DNA of 25,445 nucleotides from JAEUMW01 sp039807745. GTDB taxonomy: Bacteria; Pseudomonadota; Gammaproteobacteria; Burkholderiales; JAEUMW01. The position numbers and the translations under genes were made by a program. The stretch spans positions 1 through 25,445 of the forward strand of contig JBDHRV010000040.1 in the NCBI GenBank assembly GCA_039807745.1. Reading direction: 5' to 3'. Below the pieces are notes generated by a model that saw only the letters and a program-made list of their open reading frames with translations, was not told where the DNA came from and searched no databases. How positions within the stretch are numbered: the stretch's first letter is position 1; each line of letters starts with the position of its first letter. Shown piece after piece: positions 8,013 through 15,927 of the stretch.

Positions 8013-10592
8013 ATGGAAGTCTCGAAGATCTGCATCCTGCGCGGCCCCAATCTGTGGACCCGCCATACCGCCATCGAGGCGATCGTGGCCTGCGACGAAG
8101 ACGAGCGCAGCCTCGCCACGATGCCCGGCGTCGAAGCCCGCCTGCGCGCGCGCTTTCCGGAAATCGGGTTTCTCGAGCCCGCCACCCACGCCGGAGCGAT
8201 GTCCCTCGCGCACGTGCTGGAGCTTGCGACGCTCGGCCTGCAGGCCCAGGCAGGATGCCCGGTGACCTTCAGCCGCACCGCACCTGCCGGTACGCCCGGA
8301 GTATTCGAGGTGGCGGTCGAATACACCGAGGAGGCCGTCGGCCGGCTTGCACTGACACTGGCCGAATCACTCTGCCGCGCCGCCATGACGGACGCGCCCT
8401 TCGACGTCGGCACCGCGCTCGCGCGCCTGCGCGAGCTCGACGAGGATCTGCGTCTCGGGCCGAGCACCGGCGCCATCGTGCATGCAGCCACCGCGCGCGG
8501 CATTCCCTACCGCCGGCTCACGAGCGGCAGTCTCGTCCAGTTCGGCTGGGGCAGCCGCCAGCGCCGCATCCAGGCCGCCGAGACGGACCGCTGCAGCGCG
8601 ATCGCGGAATCGGTCGCACAGGACAAGGAACTCACGAAAAAACTGCTTGCTGCGGCCGGCGTGCCCGTGCCGCTCGGCCGCCCGGTCGTGGATGCGGAGG
8701 ACGCGTGGCGCGCCGCCTGCGAGATCGGCGGCCCGGTGGTGGTGAAGCCGCGCGACGGCAACCAGGGGAAGGGTGTTGCGGTCGCCATCGAGGGCCGCGA
8801 CGCCGTGATGGCGGCGTACGAAGTGGCGGCCGAGTTCCGCGACGACGTGATCGTGGAGCGCCACCTTTCGGGCAACGACTTTCGCCTGCTCGTCGTGGGA
8901 CGCTCCCTGGTCGCGGCGGCGCGACGCGACCCGCCCCAGGTGATCGGCGATGGCGTCCACAGCGTTGGCGCGCTGGTCGACCAAGTCAACCGCGATCCAC
9001 GCCGCGGCGAGGGTCACGCCACGTCGCTCACCAAGATCAGCTTCGACGACATCGCGCTGGCGCGCCTGGCAGCGCAGGGCTATACGGCGGACTCGGTGCC
9101 GCCCAGGGGTCAGCGCATCATCCTGCGCAACAATGCGAACCTGAGCACGGGCGGCACCGCCACCGACGTGACCGACGAGGTGCACCCGGAGGTGGCCGCG
9201 CGCGCGGTCGCGGCCGCCCAGATGGTGGGTCTCGACATCTGCGGGGTCGACGTGGTGTGCGACAACGTGCGCCGCCCGCTCGAGCAACAGGGGGGTGGCA
9301 TCGTAGAGGTCAACGCGGCGCCGGGCCTGCGCATGCACCTCACCCCCTCGTTCGGCAAGGGACGGGCGGTCGGCGAAGCGATCGCCTCGCACATGTTCGC
9401 CGAGGGCGAGGACGCCCGTATTCCGATCTTCGCGATCACCGGTACCAACGGCAAGACCACCACCGTGCGCCTGATCGCGCATCTCATCGCCGGCAGCGGG
9501 CTGCGCGTCGGCATGACCAACTCCGACGGCGTCTTCATCGCCGGGCGCCAGATCGACACGGGGGACTGCAGCGGTCCCCGCAGCGCCCGCCGCGTGCTCA
9601 TGCATCCGGAGGTCGACGCCGCAGTGTTCGAAACCGCACGCGGGGGAATCCTGCGCGAGGGGCTCGCGTTCGATCGCTGCCGGATCGCCGTGGTCACGAA
9701 CATCGGCGCCGGCGACCATCTCGGCCTCAATCACATCCACACGCTGGAGGATCTGGCCGCCGTGAAGCAGGTCGTGGTGCAGAACGTGTCGCCCGACGGC
9801 GCCGCGGTGCTGAATGCGGCCGATCCGCTGGTGGCGGCGATGGCCGAGAGCTGCCCCGGCTCGGTCACCTTTTTCGCGGCCGATCCCCACCACCCGGTGA
9901 TGGCGGCGCACCGCGCGCGCGGCAGACCGGTCGTCTACGTCGAAGGCGACGCCATCGTTGCCGCCATGCGAGGGCGTCGCCAGCGCATCCCGCTCGCGGA
10001 CATCCCGCTCACGCGCAACGGTGCGATCGCCTTCCAGGTCGAGAACGCGCTCGCCGCGACCGCGGCCGCCTGGGCTGCGGGACTCGAGTGGGACGTGATC
10101 CGCGCCGGGCTCGCGACCTTCGCGTGCGATCGGCAGACCGTACCCGGCCGCTTCAACGTCTTCGACCACCGCGGTGCAGCCGTGATCGCGGACTACGGGC
10201 ACAACCCGGACGCCATGCGGGCGCTGGTCGGAGCCGTCGACGCGATGCCGGCAAGGCGGCGCGTGGTCGTCATCAGCGGCGCCGGCGACCGGCGCGACGT
10301 CGATCTGCGCGAGCAGACGCAGATCCTCGGCGCCGCCTTCGACGAGGTGATCCTGTACCAGGACAAGTGCCAGCGCGGGCGGAGCGACGGTGAAGTGCTG
10401 GCCATCCTGCGACAGGGGCTCGGCAACGCCAGGCGCGCGGGCGTGGTCGAGGAGATACGGGGCGAGATCCCGGCGATCGATACCGCGCTCACACGCCTCG
10501 ATGCGGGCGACCTGTGCCTGATTCTGGTCGACCAGGTGGAGCCGGCGCTCGCCCATATCGAGAAGCGCATCGCCGAGCTGGCAGCCTGCTGA
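8013..10592 (+). CDS. cphA: Cyanophycin synthetase, full length
   Basis: This 859-aa enzyme polymerises aspartate and arginine with ATP into cyanophycin (multi-L-arginyl-poly-L-aspartate), a cytoplasmic nitrogen reserve. It has the N domain (1-150, LRGPNLW at 9-15), an ATP-grasp domain that adds Asp (about 195-465; VVVKPRDGNQGKGV at 242-255, VEVNAAPG at 431-438) and a Mur-ligase-like domain that adds Arg. The P-loop GTNGKTTT (477-484) is intact, as are ARGGILREGLAFDRC, GAGDHLGLNHI and the C-terminal Mur domain with DYGHNPDAM. Length is close to that of cyanobacterial CphA. In the N domain the paralogue's HxxEHxxxE motif reads H67xxE70L71xxxG75, so a second His and final Glu are missing. The open frame extends upstream into the previous gene, but the ATG at 8013 has AGGAA 6 bases before it and matches the family start. 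Confidence 0.95.
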   Translation: MEVSKICILRGPNLWTRHTAIEAIVACDEDERSLATMPGVEARLRARFPEIGFLEPATHAGAMSLAHVLELATLGLQAQAGCPVTFSRTAPAGTPGVFEVAVEYTEEAVGRLALTLAESLCRAAMTDAPFDVGTALARLRELDEDLRLGPSTGAIVHAATARGIPYRRLTSGSLVQFGWGSRQRRIQAAETDRCSAIAESVAQDKELTKKLLAAAGVPVPLGRPVVDAEDAWRAACEIGGPVVVKPRDGNQGKGVAVAIEGRDAVMAAYEVAAEFRDDVIVERHLSGNDFRLLVVGRSLVAAARRDPPQVIGDGVHSVGALVDQVNRDPRRGEGHATSLTKISFDDIALARLAAQGYTADSVPPRGQRIILRNNANLSTGGTATDVTDEVHPEVAARAVAAAQMVGLDICGVDVVCDNVRRPLEQQGGGIVEVNAAPGLRMHLTPSFGKGRAVGEAIASHMFAEGEDARIPIFAITGTNGKTTTVRLIAHLIAGSGLRVGMTNSDGVFIAGRQIDTGDCSGPRSARRVLMHPEVDAAVFETARGGILREGLAFDRCRIAVVTNIGAGDHLGLNHIHTLEDLAAVKQVVVQNVSPDGAAVLNAADPLVAAMAESCPGSVTFFAADPHHPVMAAHRARGRPVVYVEGDAIVAAMRGRRQRIPLADIPLTRNGAIAFQVENALAATAAAWAAGLEWDVIRAGLATFACDRQTVPGRFNVFDHRGAAVIADYGHNPDAMRALVGAVDAMPARRRVVVISGAGDRRDVDLREQTQILGAAFDEVILYQDKCQRGRSDGEVLAILRQGLGNARRAGVVEEIRGEIPAIDTALTRLDAGDLCLILVDQVEPALAHIEKRIAELAAC

Positions 10593-10712
10593 GATTCCCT
10601 ACACCGGCCGCCGCGGCTCGAAGGGGTGCGCGGGGCACGACCGCGGACACTTGACGGCAGGACCGCGCTCGCAAGACACTGCGCAGGCATGTTCACCCCA
10701 TGGGAGCAGTCG

Positions 10713-11351
10713 ATGAAGAAGAAGATGTTGGCCGTCGCGAGCGCGGTGCTGGGTCTCATAACCATCAGTGCCACAGCCGAAGATCGGAAGGCCGCCGACA
10801 ATCTCACCAACCGCGCCGTGCACGTCTGTAACAAGTGCCACGGCGAAGGCGGCATCAGCAATGACCCCAAGGTGCCCAGCCTGGCGGCGCAGCAGGTCGC
10901 GTATCTCGTCGAACAGCAGAAGCTCTTCCGTGACCAGCGACGCAACGAGATCAGCTCGGAGGCCTACATGTGGGGTATCTCGGCCTTGCTCGACGATGCC
11001 ACGATCCAGGCCCTGTCCGATCACTACGCGGCGCAGACGCCGCCCCCCGGCAAGCCTGCTTCGCCGAAGCTCGCCGAGCGCGGCCGCAAGGTGTACACGC
11101 GTCCCATCGAAGTCGCCAAGGGCAAGCACAAGTCCTGTGCCGACTGCCACGGCGAGCAAGGCGAGGGCGCCACGGCCATTCCGCGGGTAGCGGGCCAGAA
11201 TGCCGAATACATGCTGGGCCAGTTGCAGAAGTCGTTCCGTACGGTGGCGCGGCCTTCCGCGAAGGTGATGACGCCGGTATCGCACGCGCTCAGCAAGGAA
11301 GACATGGTTGCGGTCACCGCCTACATGCAGTCGCTGAGCACGGGCAATTAG
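10713..11351 (+). CDS. Diheme cytochrome c, c4-like
   Basis: This 212-aa periplasmic electron carrier has a signal peptide (MKKKMLAVASAVLGLITISATA, likely cut after residue 22) and two c-type heme sites: C39NKC42H43 and C142ADC145H146. The two halves look like a tandem duplication of a class I cytochrome c fold, as in cytochrome c4. Met86 and Met186 are good candidates for the distal heme ligands. Cytochromes c4 carry electrons to terminal oxidases or denitrification enzymes; which partner is used here is not visible. The chosen ATG is preceded by GGAG 7 bases away and gives a clean signal peptide. The frame is open upstream to 10626 but those residues are Arg-rich and would bury the signal. 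The ClC gene begins 31 bp downstream. Confidence 0.9.
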   Translation: MKKKMLAVASAVLGLITISATAEDRKAADNLTNRAVHVCNKCHGEGGISNDPKVPSLAAQQVAYLVEQQKLFRDQRRNEISSEAYMWGISALLDDATIQALSDHYAAQTPPPGKPASPKLAERGRKVYTRPIEVAKGKHKSCADCHGEQGEGATAIPRVAGQNAEYMLGQLQKSFRTVARPSAKVMTPVSHALSKEDMVAVTAYMQSLSTGN

Positions 11352-11382
11352 CAAAGCGCTCGCCGCGCCGGATCGCAGGCGC

Positions 11383-12657
11383 GTGCTTCGCCTTGCCCTG
11401 GGTGCGACGCTCGCCGGCGCGCTGGCGGGGCTCGTCGGCGGCGCATTCCGCTTCGTGCTCGACCGGGCCGACGCGCTGCGCGATGCCTTCCTCGGCTGGT
11501 CACAGCAGTGGCCGCAGGTGGGGTGGCTGTGGCCGGTGCTGGCGGCGGCGGTCTGCGCGGCCGCAGCGCGCGCGCTGGTGCGGATCGCGCCGATCGCCTC
11601 CGGCAGCGGCGTGCAGCACGTCGAGGCCGTCATGCGCGAGGAGGAAACACCCGCGCCGCTGCGCGTGCTGCCCGTCAAGTTCATCGGCGGCACGCTCGCC
11701 ATCGGGTCCGGACTTGCGCTCGGGCGCGAGGGGCCGATGGTGCAGATGGGTTCGACCATCGGCGTCGGCATCGCGCGGCTGCTGCGCACGGGAATCGAAG
11801 AGCTTCGCACACTGCAGGCGGCAACCGCCGGCGCCGGGCTTGCCGTGGCGTTCAACGCGCCGATCGGCGGCGCGCTGTTCGTGTTCGAGGAGGTGGCGCG
11901 ACGCTTCGAGCCGCGACTCGTGCTCGCCACCCTCCTGGCATGCTCGGTGGCGGTCGCGGTCGCGCGCGCGATGCTCGGCGACGAGCCCGCCTTCCATGTG
12001 GCAGCCCTGGCGCCACCGCCGTTCTGGAGCATCGTCCCGCACCTGCTGCTCGGCGCCCTCCTCGGTCTGCTCGGCGCCGCTTACAACCGCATCGTCGTGT
12101 GGGGGCTGGATGCGTTCGAACGCTTGCCGGCCTGGCCGGTCGAGGCGCGCGCGGCGGTGGTCGGCGCGGGGGTCGGCCTCGTTGCCACCTGCGCGCCGTC
12201 GCTCGTGGGCGGCGGCGATGCGCTGAACGAGCAGGTATTGGGCGGTGGTCTGCCGCTTGACACGCTCGCGCTCATATTCGCCGTGCGCTGGTTCATCGGT
12301 CCCTGGTCGTACGCTGCGGGAACCCCCGGCGGGCTCTTCGCACCCTTGCTGGTCATCGGCGCGGCGTTCGGCGCGCTCTGCGGCGCCATCGTCCACGATC
12401 TCGCCCCCACACTCGCGCCGCAACCGCTTGCATTCGCACTGGTCGGCATGGCCGCCTTCTTCACCGCGGTCGTGCGCGCACCGCTCACCGGCATCGTGCT
12501 GGTGGTGGAGATGACCGCGACCACGACGCTTCTGGTGCCGATGCTGGCGGCGTGCTTCGCCGCGGCGGCAGCGGCCACTTGCGTCAGGAGCGAGCCCATC
12601 TATGACACGCTGCGCACGCGCTCGCCCGTCCCCCCATCGAAAGCGGCAGTCTCCTGA
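11383..12657 (+). CDS. ClC family chloride channel or Cl-/H+ antiporter
   Basis: This 424-aa integral membrane protein has the ClC signatures in order: GSGVQHVE (74-81), corresponding to the GSGIP selectivity motif, GREGPMVQ (114-121) with the gating glutamate E116, FVFEE with the internal proton glutamate at E170, GGLFAPLLVIG, and a late tyrosine (about Y407, SEPIYDTL) matching the inner anion-binding Tyr. Having both glutamates suggests a Cl-/H+ exchanger rather than a passive channel (known for ClC-ec1). It has no C-terminal CBS domains. The P of the GSGIP motif is Q here, as the run is GSGVQ. The start is GTG at 11383 with only a weak ribosome site (GCAGG). It may be co-transcribed with the cytochrome gene 31 bp upstream, although no functional link is obvious. 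Confidence 0.9.
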   Translation: MLRLALGATLAGALAGLVGGAFRFVLDRADALRDAFLGWSQQWPQVGWLWPVLAAAVCAAAARALVRIAPIASGSGVQHVEAVMREEETPAPLRVLPVKFIGGTLAIGSGLALGREGPMVQMGSTIGVGIARLLRTGIEELRTLQAATAGAGLAVAFNAPIGGALFVFEEVARRFEPRLVLATLLACSVAVAVARAMLGDEPAFHVAALAPPPFWSIVPHLLLGALLGLLGAAYNRIVVWGLDAFERLPAWPVEARAAVVGAGVGLVATCAPSLVGGGDALNEQVLGGGLPLDTLALIFAVRWFIGPWSYAAGTPGGLFAPLLVIGAAFGALCGAIVHDLAPTLAPQPLAFALVGMAAFFTAVVRAPLTGIVLVVEMTATTTLLVPMLAACFAAAAAATCVRSEPIYDTLRTRSPVPPSKAAVS

Positions 12658-12675
12658 GGTGGGCTCGCGCGATAT

Positions 12676-12705
12676 TTGCCAGCCGGGCGTCTTCGGTCGT
12701 AGAGT
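12676..12705 (+). promoter_or_regulatory. Candidate sigma70 promoter for the PPK2 gene
   Basis: TTGCCA (12676-12681, 5 of 6 consensus) and TAGAGT (12700-12705, 4 of 6) are 18 bases apart, in the spacer after the ClC gene. Transcription would start near 12712, leaving a leader of about 130 bases before the PPK2 ATG. The call rests on match to consensus only. Confidence 0.35.
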
Positions 12706-12841
12706 AGCCGTTCGATCCGACCGGCGACATGCAGTTGCGCGACAGTGCGGCGCAGCCATTTCCGAGGCGCACGGTCGGGCATGCGAGGGACGCACGGCCG
12801 CGCATCGATCGTGCGAGCGTGCAAGACGGGGAGATGAAACG

Positions 12842-13876
12842 ATGAGAAAGAGAAGCCAACCGGCGAGCGGCGGCACATTGGTCGAGTTGTCCGTGGTCCC
12901 GACCATGGGCAGCGAAAGCGCCGCTGGAGCACCGCAGGACCCCCCATCGCAAGGCGCCACCGTGGAGGATCTCGCGGAGGCCTTGCATGCGACGCGCGAC
13001 GCGCAGTTCGCGGACCAGACCCCACCGGCGCTTTATCTGCGCCCCGAGCAGCTCTCGGATCTGCATTCCTCGCGGGATTTCATCCAGCTTCTGCGCTCCA
13101 ATCACGTCGACGTTTCCAGGATCCAGTCTTCGATCAAGTACGAGTACGAGCTGGAGTCGCTGCAGATCGAGCTGGTGAAGCTGCAGCGCTGGATCCAGGA
13201 GAACGGCAGGCGCGTGGCGATCCTCTTCGAAGGGCGCGACGCCGCGGGCAAGGGAGGCACCATCCGCCGCTTCATCGAGCATCTGAATCCACGCGCGATG
13301 CGGGTGGTGGCGCTGCCGAAGCCAACCGAGGAAGAGGCCGGCCAGTGGTACTTCCAGCGCTACATGAAGCAGCTGCCGAACGCGGGCGAGATCGTCTTCT
13401 TCGACCGCAGCTGGTACAACCGCGCGGTGGTCGAGCCGGTGAACGGCTTCTGCACCAGGGATCAGTACGACCGCTTCATGCAGCAGGTGCCCGAGTTCGA
13501 GCACATGCTCTTCGAGGATGGTATCGTGCTCGTCAAGTTCTGGTTCTCGATCTCGCGCGAGGTGCAGTTCGACCGCTTCACGTCGCGCGGAACCAACCCC
13601 CTCAAGCAGTGGAAGCTGAGCCCGCTCGACGGCAAGGCGCAGGAGCTGTGGGACGACTACACACGGTACAAGGAAGTGATGTTCAGCCGCACCCACACGA
13701 GCTTCAGCCCCTGGATCATCGTCAAAGCGAACAACAAGCGGCGCGCGCGGCTGGAGAGCATGCGCCACGTGCTCTCCGTGATCGATTACGCGGGCAAGGA
13801 AAAATCGCGCATCTCGCTCTTTCCGGATCCGGACGTGATCACGCGCTTTCACCGCGGGGCGGTCAAGATCGACTGA
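12842..13876 (+). CDS. ppk2: Polyphosphate kinase 2 (PPK2), single-domain
   Basis: This 344-aa cytoplasmic enzyme transfers phosphate between polyphosphate and nucleotides. The P-loop kinase core starts near residue 125: Walker A GRDAAGKGGT (131-140), then the Walker B region FFDRSWYNR (186-194), and a lid with RFTSRGTNPLKQWKLSP. The single domain and these motifs fit class I PPK2, which prefers forming NTP from NDP; the class assignment is by motif and not certain. The first roughly 65 residues are low in family similarity and rich in Ser, Gly, Pro and Ala. The ATG at 12842 has GGGGAG 8 bases upstream. Met22 (12905) is an alternative start but has no better ribosome site. Its place near the cyanophycin genes puts two storage polymers side by side. 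Confidence 0.92.
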   Translation: MRKRSQPASGGTLVELSVVPTMGSESAAGAPQDPPSQGATVEDLAEALHATRDAQFADQTPPALYLRPEQLSDLHSSRDFIQLLRSNHVDVSRIQSSIKYEYELESLQIELVKLQRWIQENGRRVAILFEGRDAAGKGGTIRRFIEHLNPRAMRVVALPKPTEEEAGQWYFQRYMKQLPNAGEIVFFDRSWYNRAVVEPVNGFCTRDQYDRFMQQVPEFEHMLFEDGIVLVKFWFSISREVQFDRFTSRGTNPLKQWKLSPLDGKAQELWDDYTRYKEVMFSRTHTSFSPWIIVKANNKRRARLESMRHVLSVIDYAGKEKSRISLFPDPDVITRFHRGAVKID

Positions 13877-13893
13877 GGAAGGCGGGCTGACCC

Positions 13894-13921
13894 CGGCGAT
13901 GCGTTTTCGCGGGCATCGTCG
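13894..13921 (+). terminator. Weak hairpin after PPK2
   Basis: CGGCGATGC (13894-13902) and GCATCGTCG (13913-13921) pair over 9 bp with one G-U type pair and a 10-base loop. It begins 18 bases after the PPK2 stop codon. The downstream sequence is CTGTGGGATTT, with no real U-run, so it is a weak terminator candidate. Confidence 0.35.
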
Positions 13922-13930
13922 CTGTGGGAT

Positions 13931-13959
13931 TTGACTTATCCCCGCAACGCTCTTACAAA
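13931..13959 (+). promoter_or_regulatory. Sigma70-type promoter for the 2-oxoacid oxidoreductase operon
   Basis: TTGACT (13931-13936, 5 of 6 consensus) and TACAAA (13954-13959, 4 of 6) are separated by exactly 17 bases, in a locally AT-rich stretch. Transcription would start near 13966, giving a leader of about 118 bases. In that leader GGTCACG (13971-13977) and CGTGACC (14019-14025) are a perfect inverted repeat 41 bases apart, right after the promoter, where a repressor or an RNA structure could act. Confidence 0.6.
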
Positions 13960-14083
13960 TTACGTTTCTGGGTCACGCGATCGAATTCCCCGCAGCCTGG
14001 CAGCAAGACCGGGCGCGTCGTGACCAACTCCGCGTGAGTTCGCAGTTTCACGAGCAACAAGACACAAGGGAGGCTTCACATCG

Positions 14084-14674
14084 ATGTTCCAGGTCCGCAT
14101 TCACGGGCGCGGCGGCCAAGGCTGCGTCACCGGCGCGGAGATGCTGTCGATCGCCGCATTCCTCGAAGGCAAGCACGCGCAGGCATTTCCGAGCTTCGGC
14201 TCGGAGCGCACCGGTGCCCCCGTCGTGGCGTTCTGTCGCATCTCCGATCACGAGATCCGGCTGCGCGAGCCGATCATGGAGCCCGACGGGCTCATCATTC
14301 AGGATCCGACCCTGCTCCACCAGGTGGACGTTTTCAGCGGCATCGTCCGCGACGGCTACGTCCTCATCAATACCAAGAAGAGCTTCGACGATCTCGGCCT
14401 CGGCGATTACTTCAAGGGCTGGCACCACTCCCACCTCTGTACGGTGCCGGCGACCGAGATCGCGATGAAGCACCTCGGTCGCCCGCTGCCGAACGCAATC
14501 CTGCTCGCCGGATTCGCGGCCATCAGCGACGCCGTGTCGCTGGAGTCGGTGCACGCCGCCATCCGGCAGAAGTTCTCGGGCAAGGTCGCCGAAGGCAACG
14601 TCGCCGCGGCCAGCGCCGCGTTCGAATTCGTGAAGCAGGAACGAGAGGAGTACGCCCGTGCTGAAGCAATGTGA
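14084..14674 (+). CDS. 2-oxoacid:acceptor oxidoreductase, gamma subunit
   Basis: This 196-aa protein is the gamma subunit (domain III equivalent) of a CoA-dependent 2-oxoacid oxidoreductase of the pyruvate/2-ketoacid:ferredoxin type. The nucleotide-like GRGGQG motif is at residues 8-13, followed by the family pattern FPSFGSERTGAPVVAF near 37-52. It has no iron-sulfur motif, as expected. The ribosome site AAGGGAGG lies about 10 bases before the ATG. It is the first gene of a four-gene operon, and its end overlaps the start of the alpha-subunit gene by 17 bases. Which 2-oxoacid is used cannot be decided from this subunit. Confidence 0.9.
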   Translation: MFQVRIHGRGGQGCVTGAEMLSIAAFLEGKHAQAFPSFGSERTGAPVVAFCRISDHEIRLREPIMEPDGLIIQDPTLLHQVDVFSGIVRDGYVLINTKKSFDDLGLGDYFKGWHHSHLCTVPATEIAMKHLGRPLPNAILLAGFAAISDAVSLESVHAAIRQKFSGKVAEGNVAAASAAFEFVKQEREEYARAEAM

Positions 14675-15911
14675 AGGCTCTCATGCGGTCGCCGCATCGG
14701 TTTCGCTGTGTCGGCCGGAAGTAATCTGTGCCTATCCGATCTCGCCGCAGACCCACATCGTCGAAGGTCTGAGCGAAATGGTGCGCGATAGCACGCTCCT
14801 GAACTGCGAGTTCATCAACGTCGAATCCGAATTCGCCGCCATGTCGGTCGCCATCGGCTCGTCGGCGGCGGGGGCACGCACCTACACCGCAACGGCGAGC
14901 CAGGGATTGCTGTTCATGGCCGAGGCGGTCTGGAACGCGTCCGGGCTCGGCCTGCCGATCGTGATGACCGTCGCCAACCGCGCGATCGGCGCGCCGATCA
15001 ACATCTGGAACGACCACACCGATTCGATGTCGATGCGCGACTCGGGCTGGATCCAGCTCTTCGCGGAGAACAACCAGGAAGCGGCCGACCTGCACATCCA
15101 GGCGTTCCGGCTGGCCGAAGCGGTATCGCTGCCGGTCATGGTGTGTATGGACGGCTTCATCCTCACCCACGCCTACGAGGGCGTGGACATCCCGACGCAC
15201 GAGCAGGTCGATGCCTACCTGCCGCCGTACGAGCCGCGCCAGGTGCTGGATCCGAACGAGCCCGTCTCGATCGGTGCCATGGTCGGCCCCGAGGCGTTCT
15301 CGGAGGTGCGCTATCTCGCCCATGCCAAACAGATGGAGGCGCTGGAGCTGATCCCGCAGCTGGCAGCCGAATTCGAGCAGGTGTTCGGCCGCGACTCGGG
15401 CGGGCTCGTGCACGGCTACCGGCTGGAGGACGCGGAAGTCGCCGTCGTCGCGCTCGGCTCGGTACTGGGTACGATCAAGGACACGATCGACGATCTGCGC
15501 AACGCCGGACACCGCATCGGCGTGCTCGGCATCACGTCCTACCGGCCGTTTCCGCTCACTGCCGTGCGCGACGCGCTGCAGGACATGCAGCGCGTGATCG
15601 TCGTGGAGAAATGCTTCGCGGTGGGGCTGGGCGGCATCGTCACGCGCGATGTGCGGATGGCGCTGCGCAGCATGCGCCAACCGGTGTACGACGTGATCGC
15701 GGGCCTGGGCGGGCGCGCGATCACCAAGGCATCGCTGCGCCAGCTATTCCTGGATGGCATCGCCGACAAGCTCGAGCCGGTCACCTTCCTCGATCTCGAC
15801 TGGAAGGCGGTCAACCGTCAGCTCGAGCGCGAGCGCACGAAGCGGCGTTCCGGACCGATCGCCGAGAATCTGCTGCGCGATCTCGGCGTCGTGGCGGCGC
15901 GCATCCGCTAA
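14658..15911 (+). CDS. 2-oxoacid:acceptor oxidoreductase, alpha subunit
   Basis: This 417-aa subunit has the pyrimidine-binding (TPP) domain and the following domain II. The family's Y-P-I-(T/S)-P-Q pattern appears as AYPISPQTHIVEGLSEM (25-41), and ESEFAAMSVAIGSSAAGARTYTATASQGLLFM fits the conserved glutamate and loop that contact TPP, split here around residues 56-87. The start is GTG at 14658 with GAGAGGAG 7 bases upstream, overlapping the gamma gene by 17 bases, which implies translational coupling. The gene for the beta subunit starts 16 bp after its stop. Family members act on pyruvate, 2-oxoglutarate, branched-chain or aryl 2-oxoacids. Confidence 0.9.
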   Translation: MLKQCEGSHAVAASVSLCRPEVICAYPISPQTHIVEGLSEMVRDSTLLNCEFINVESEFAAMSVAIGSSAAGARTYTATASQGLLFMAEAVWNASGLGLPIVMTVANRAIGAPINIWNDHTDSMSMRDSGWIQLFAENNQEAADLHIQAFRLAEAVSLPVMVCMDGFILTHAYEGVDIPTHEQVDAYLPPYEPRQVLDPNEPVSIGAMVGPEAFSEVRYLAHAKQMEALELIPQLAAEFEQVFGRDSGGLVHGYRLEDAEVAVVALGSVLGTIKDTIDDLRNAGHRIGVLGITSYRPFPLTAVRDALQDMQRVIVVEKCFAVGLGGIVTRDVRMALRSMRQPVYDVIAGLGGRAITKASLRQLFLDGIADKLEPVTFLDLDWKAVNRQLERERTKRRSGPIAENLLRDLGVVAARIR

Positions 15912-15927
15912 CAGGGAGAAGACCAAG

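Noticed and set aside
8367..10556. A 729-codon open frame on the minus strand opposite cphA
   Set aside because: It is antisense to a well-supported cyanophycin synthetase and has a biased His/Arg/Val-rich composition with no domain motif. Long antisense frames are common in high-GC DNA.
10651..10680. TTGACG before the cytochrome gene as a promoter
   Set aside because: The -35 match is good, but no acceptable -10 box lies 16-18 bases downstream (best is GACACT).
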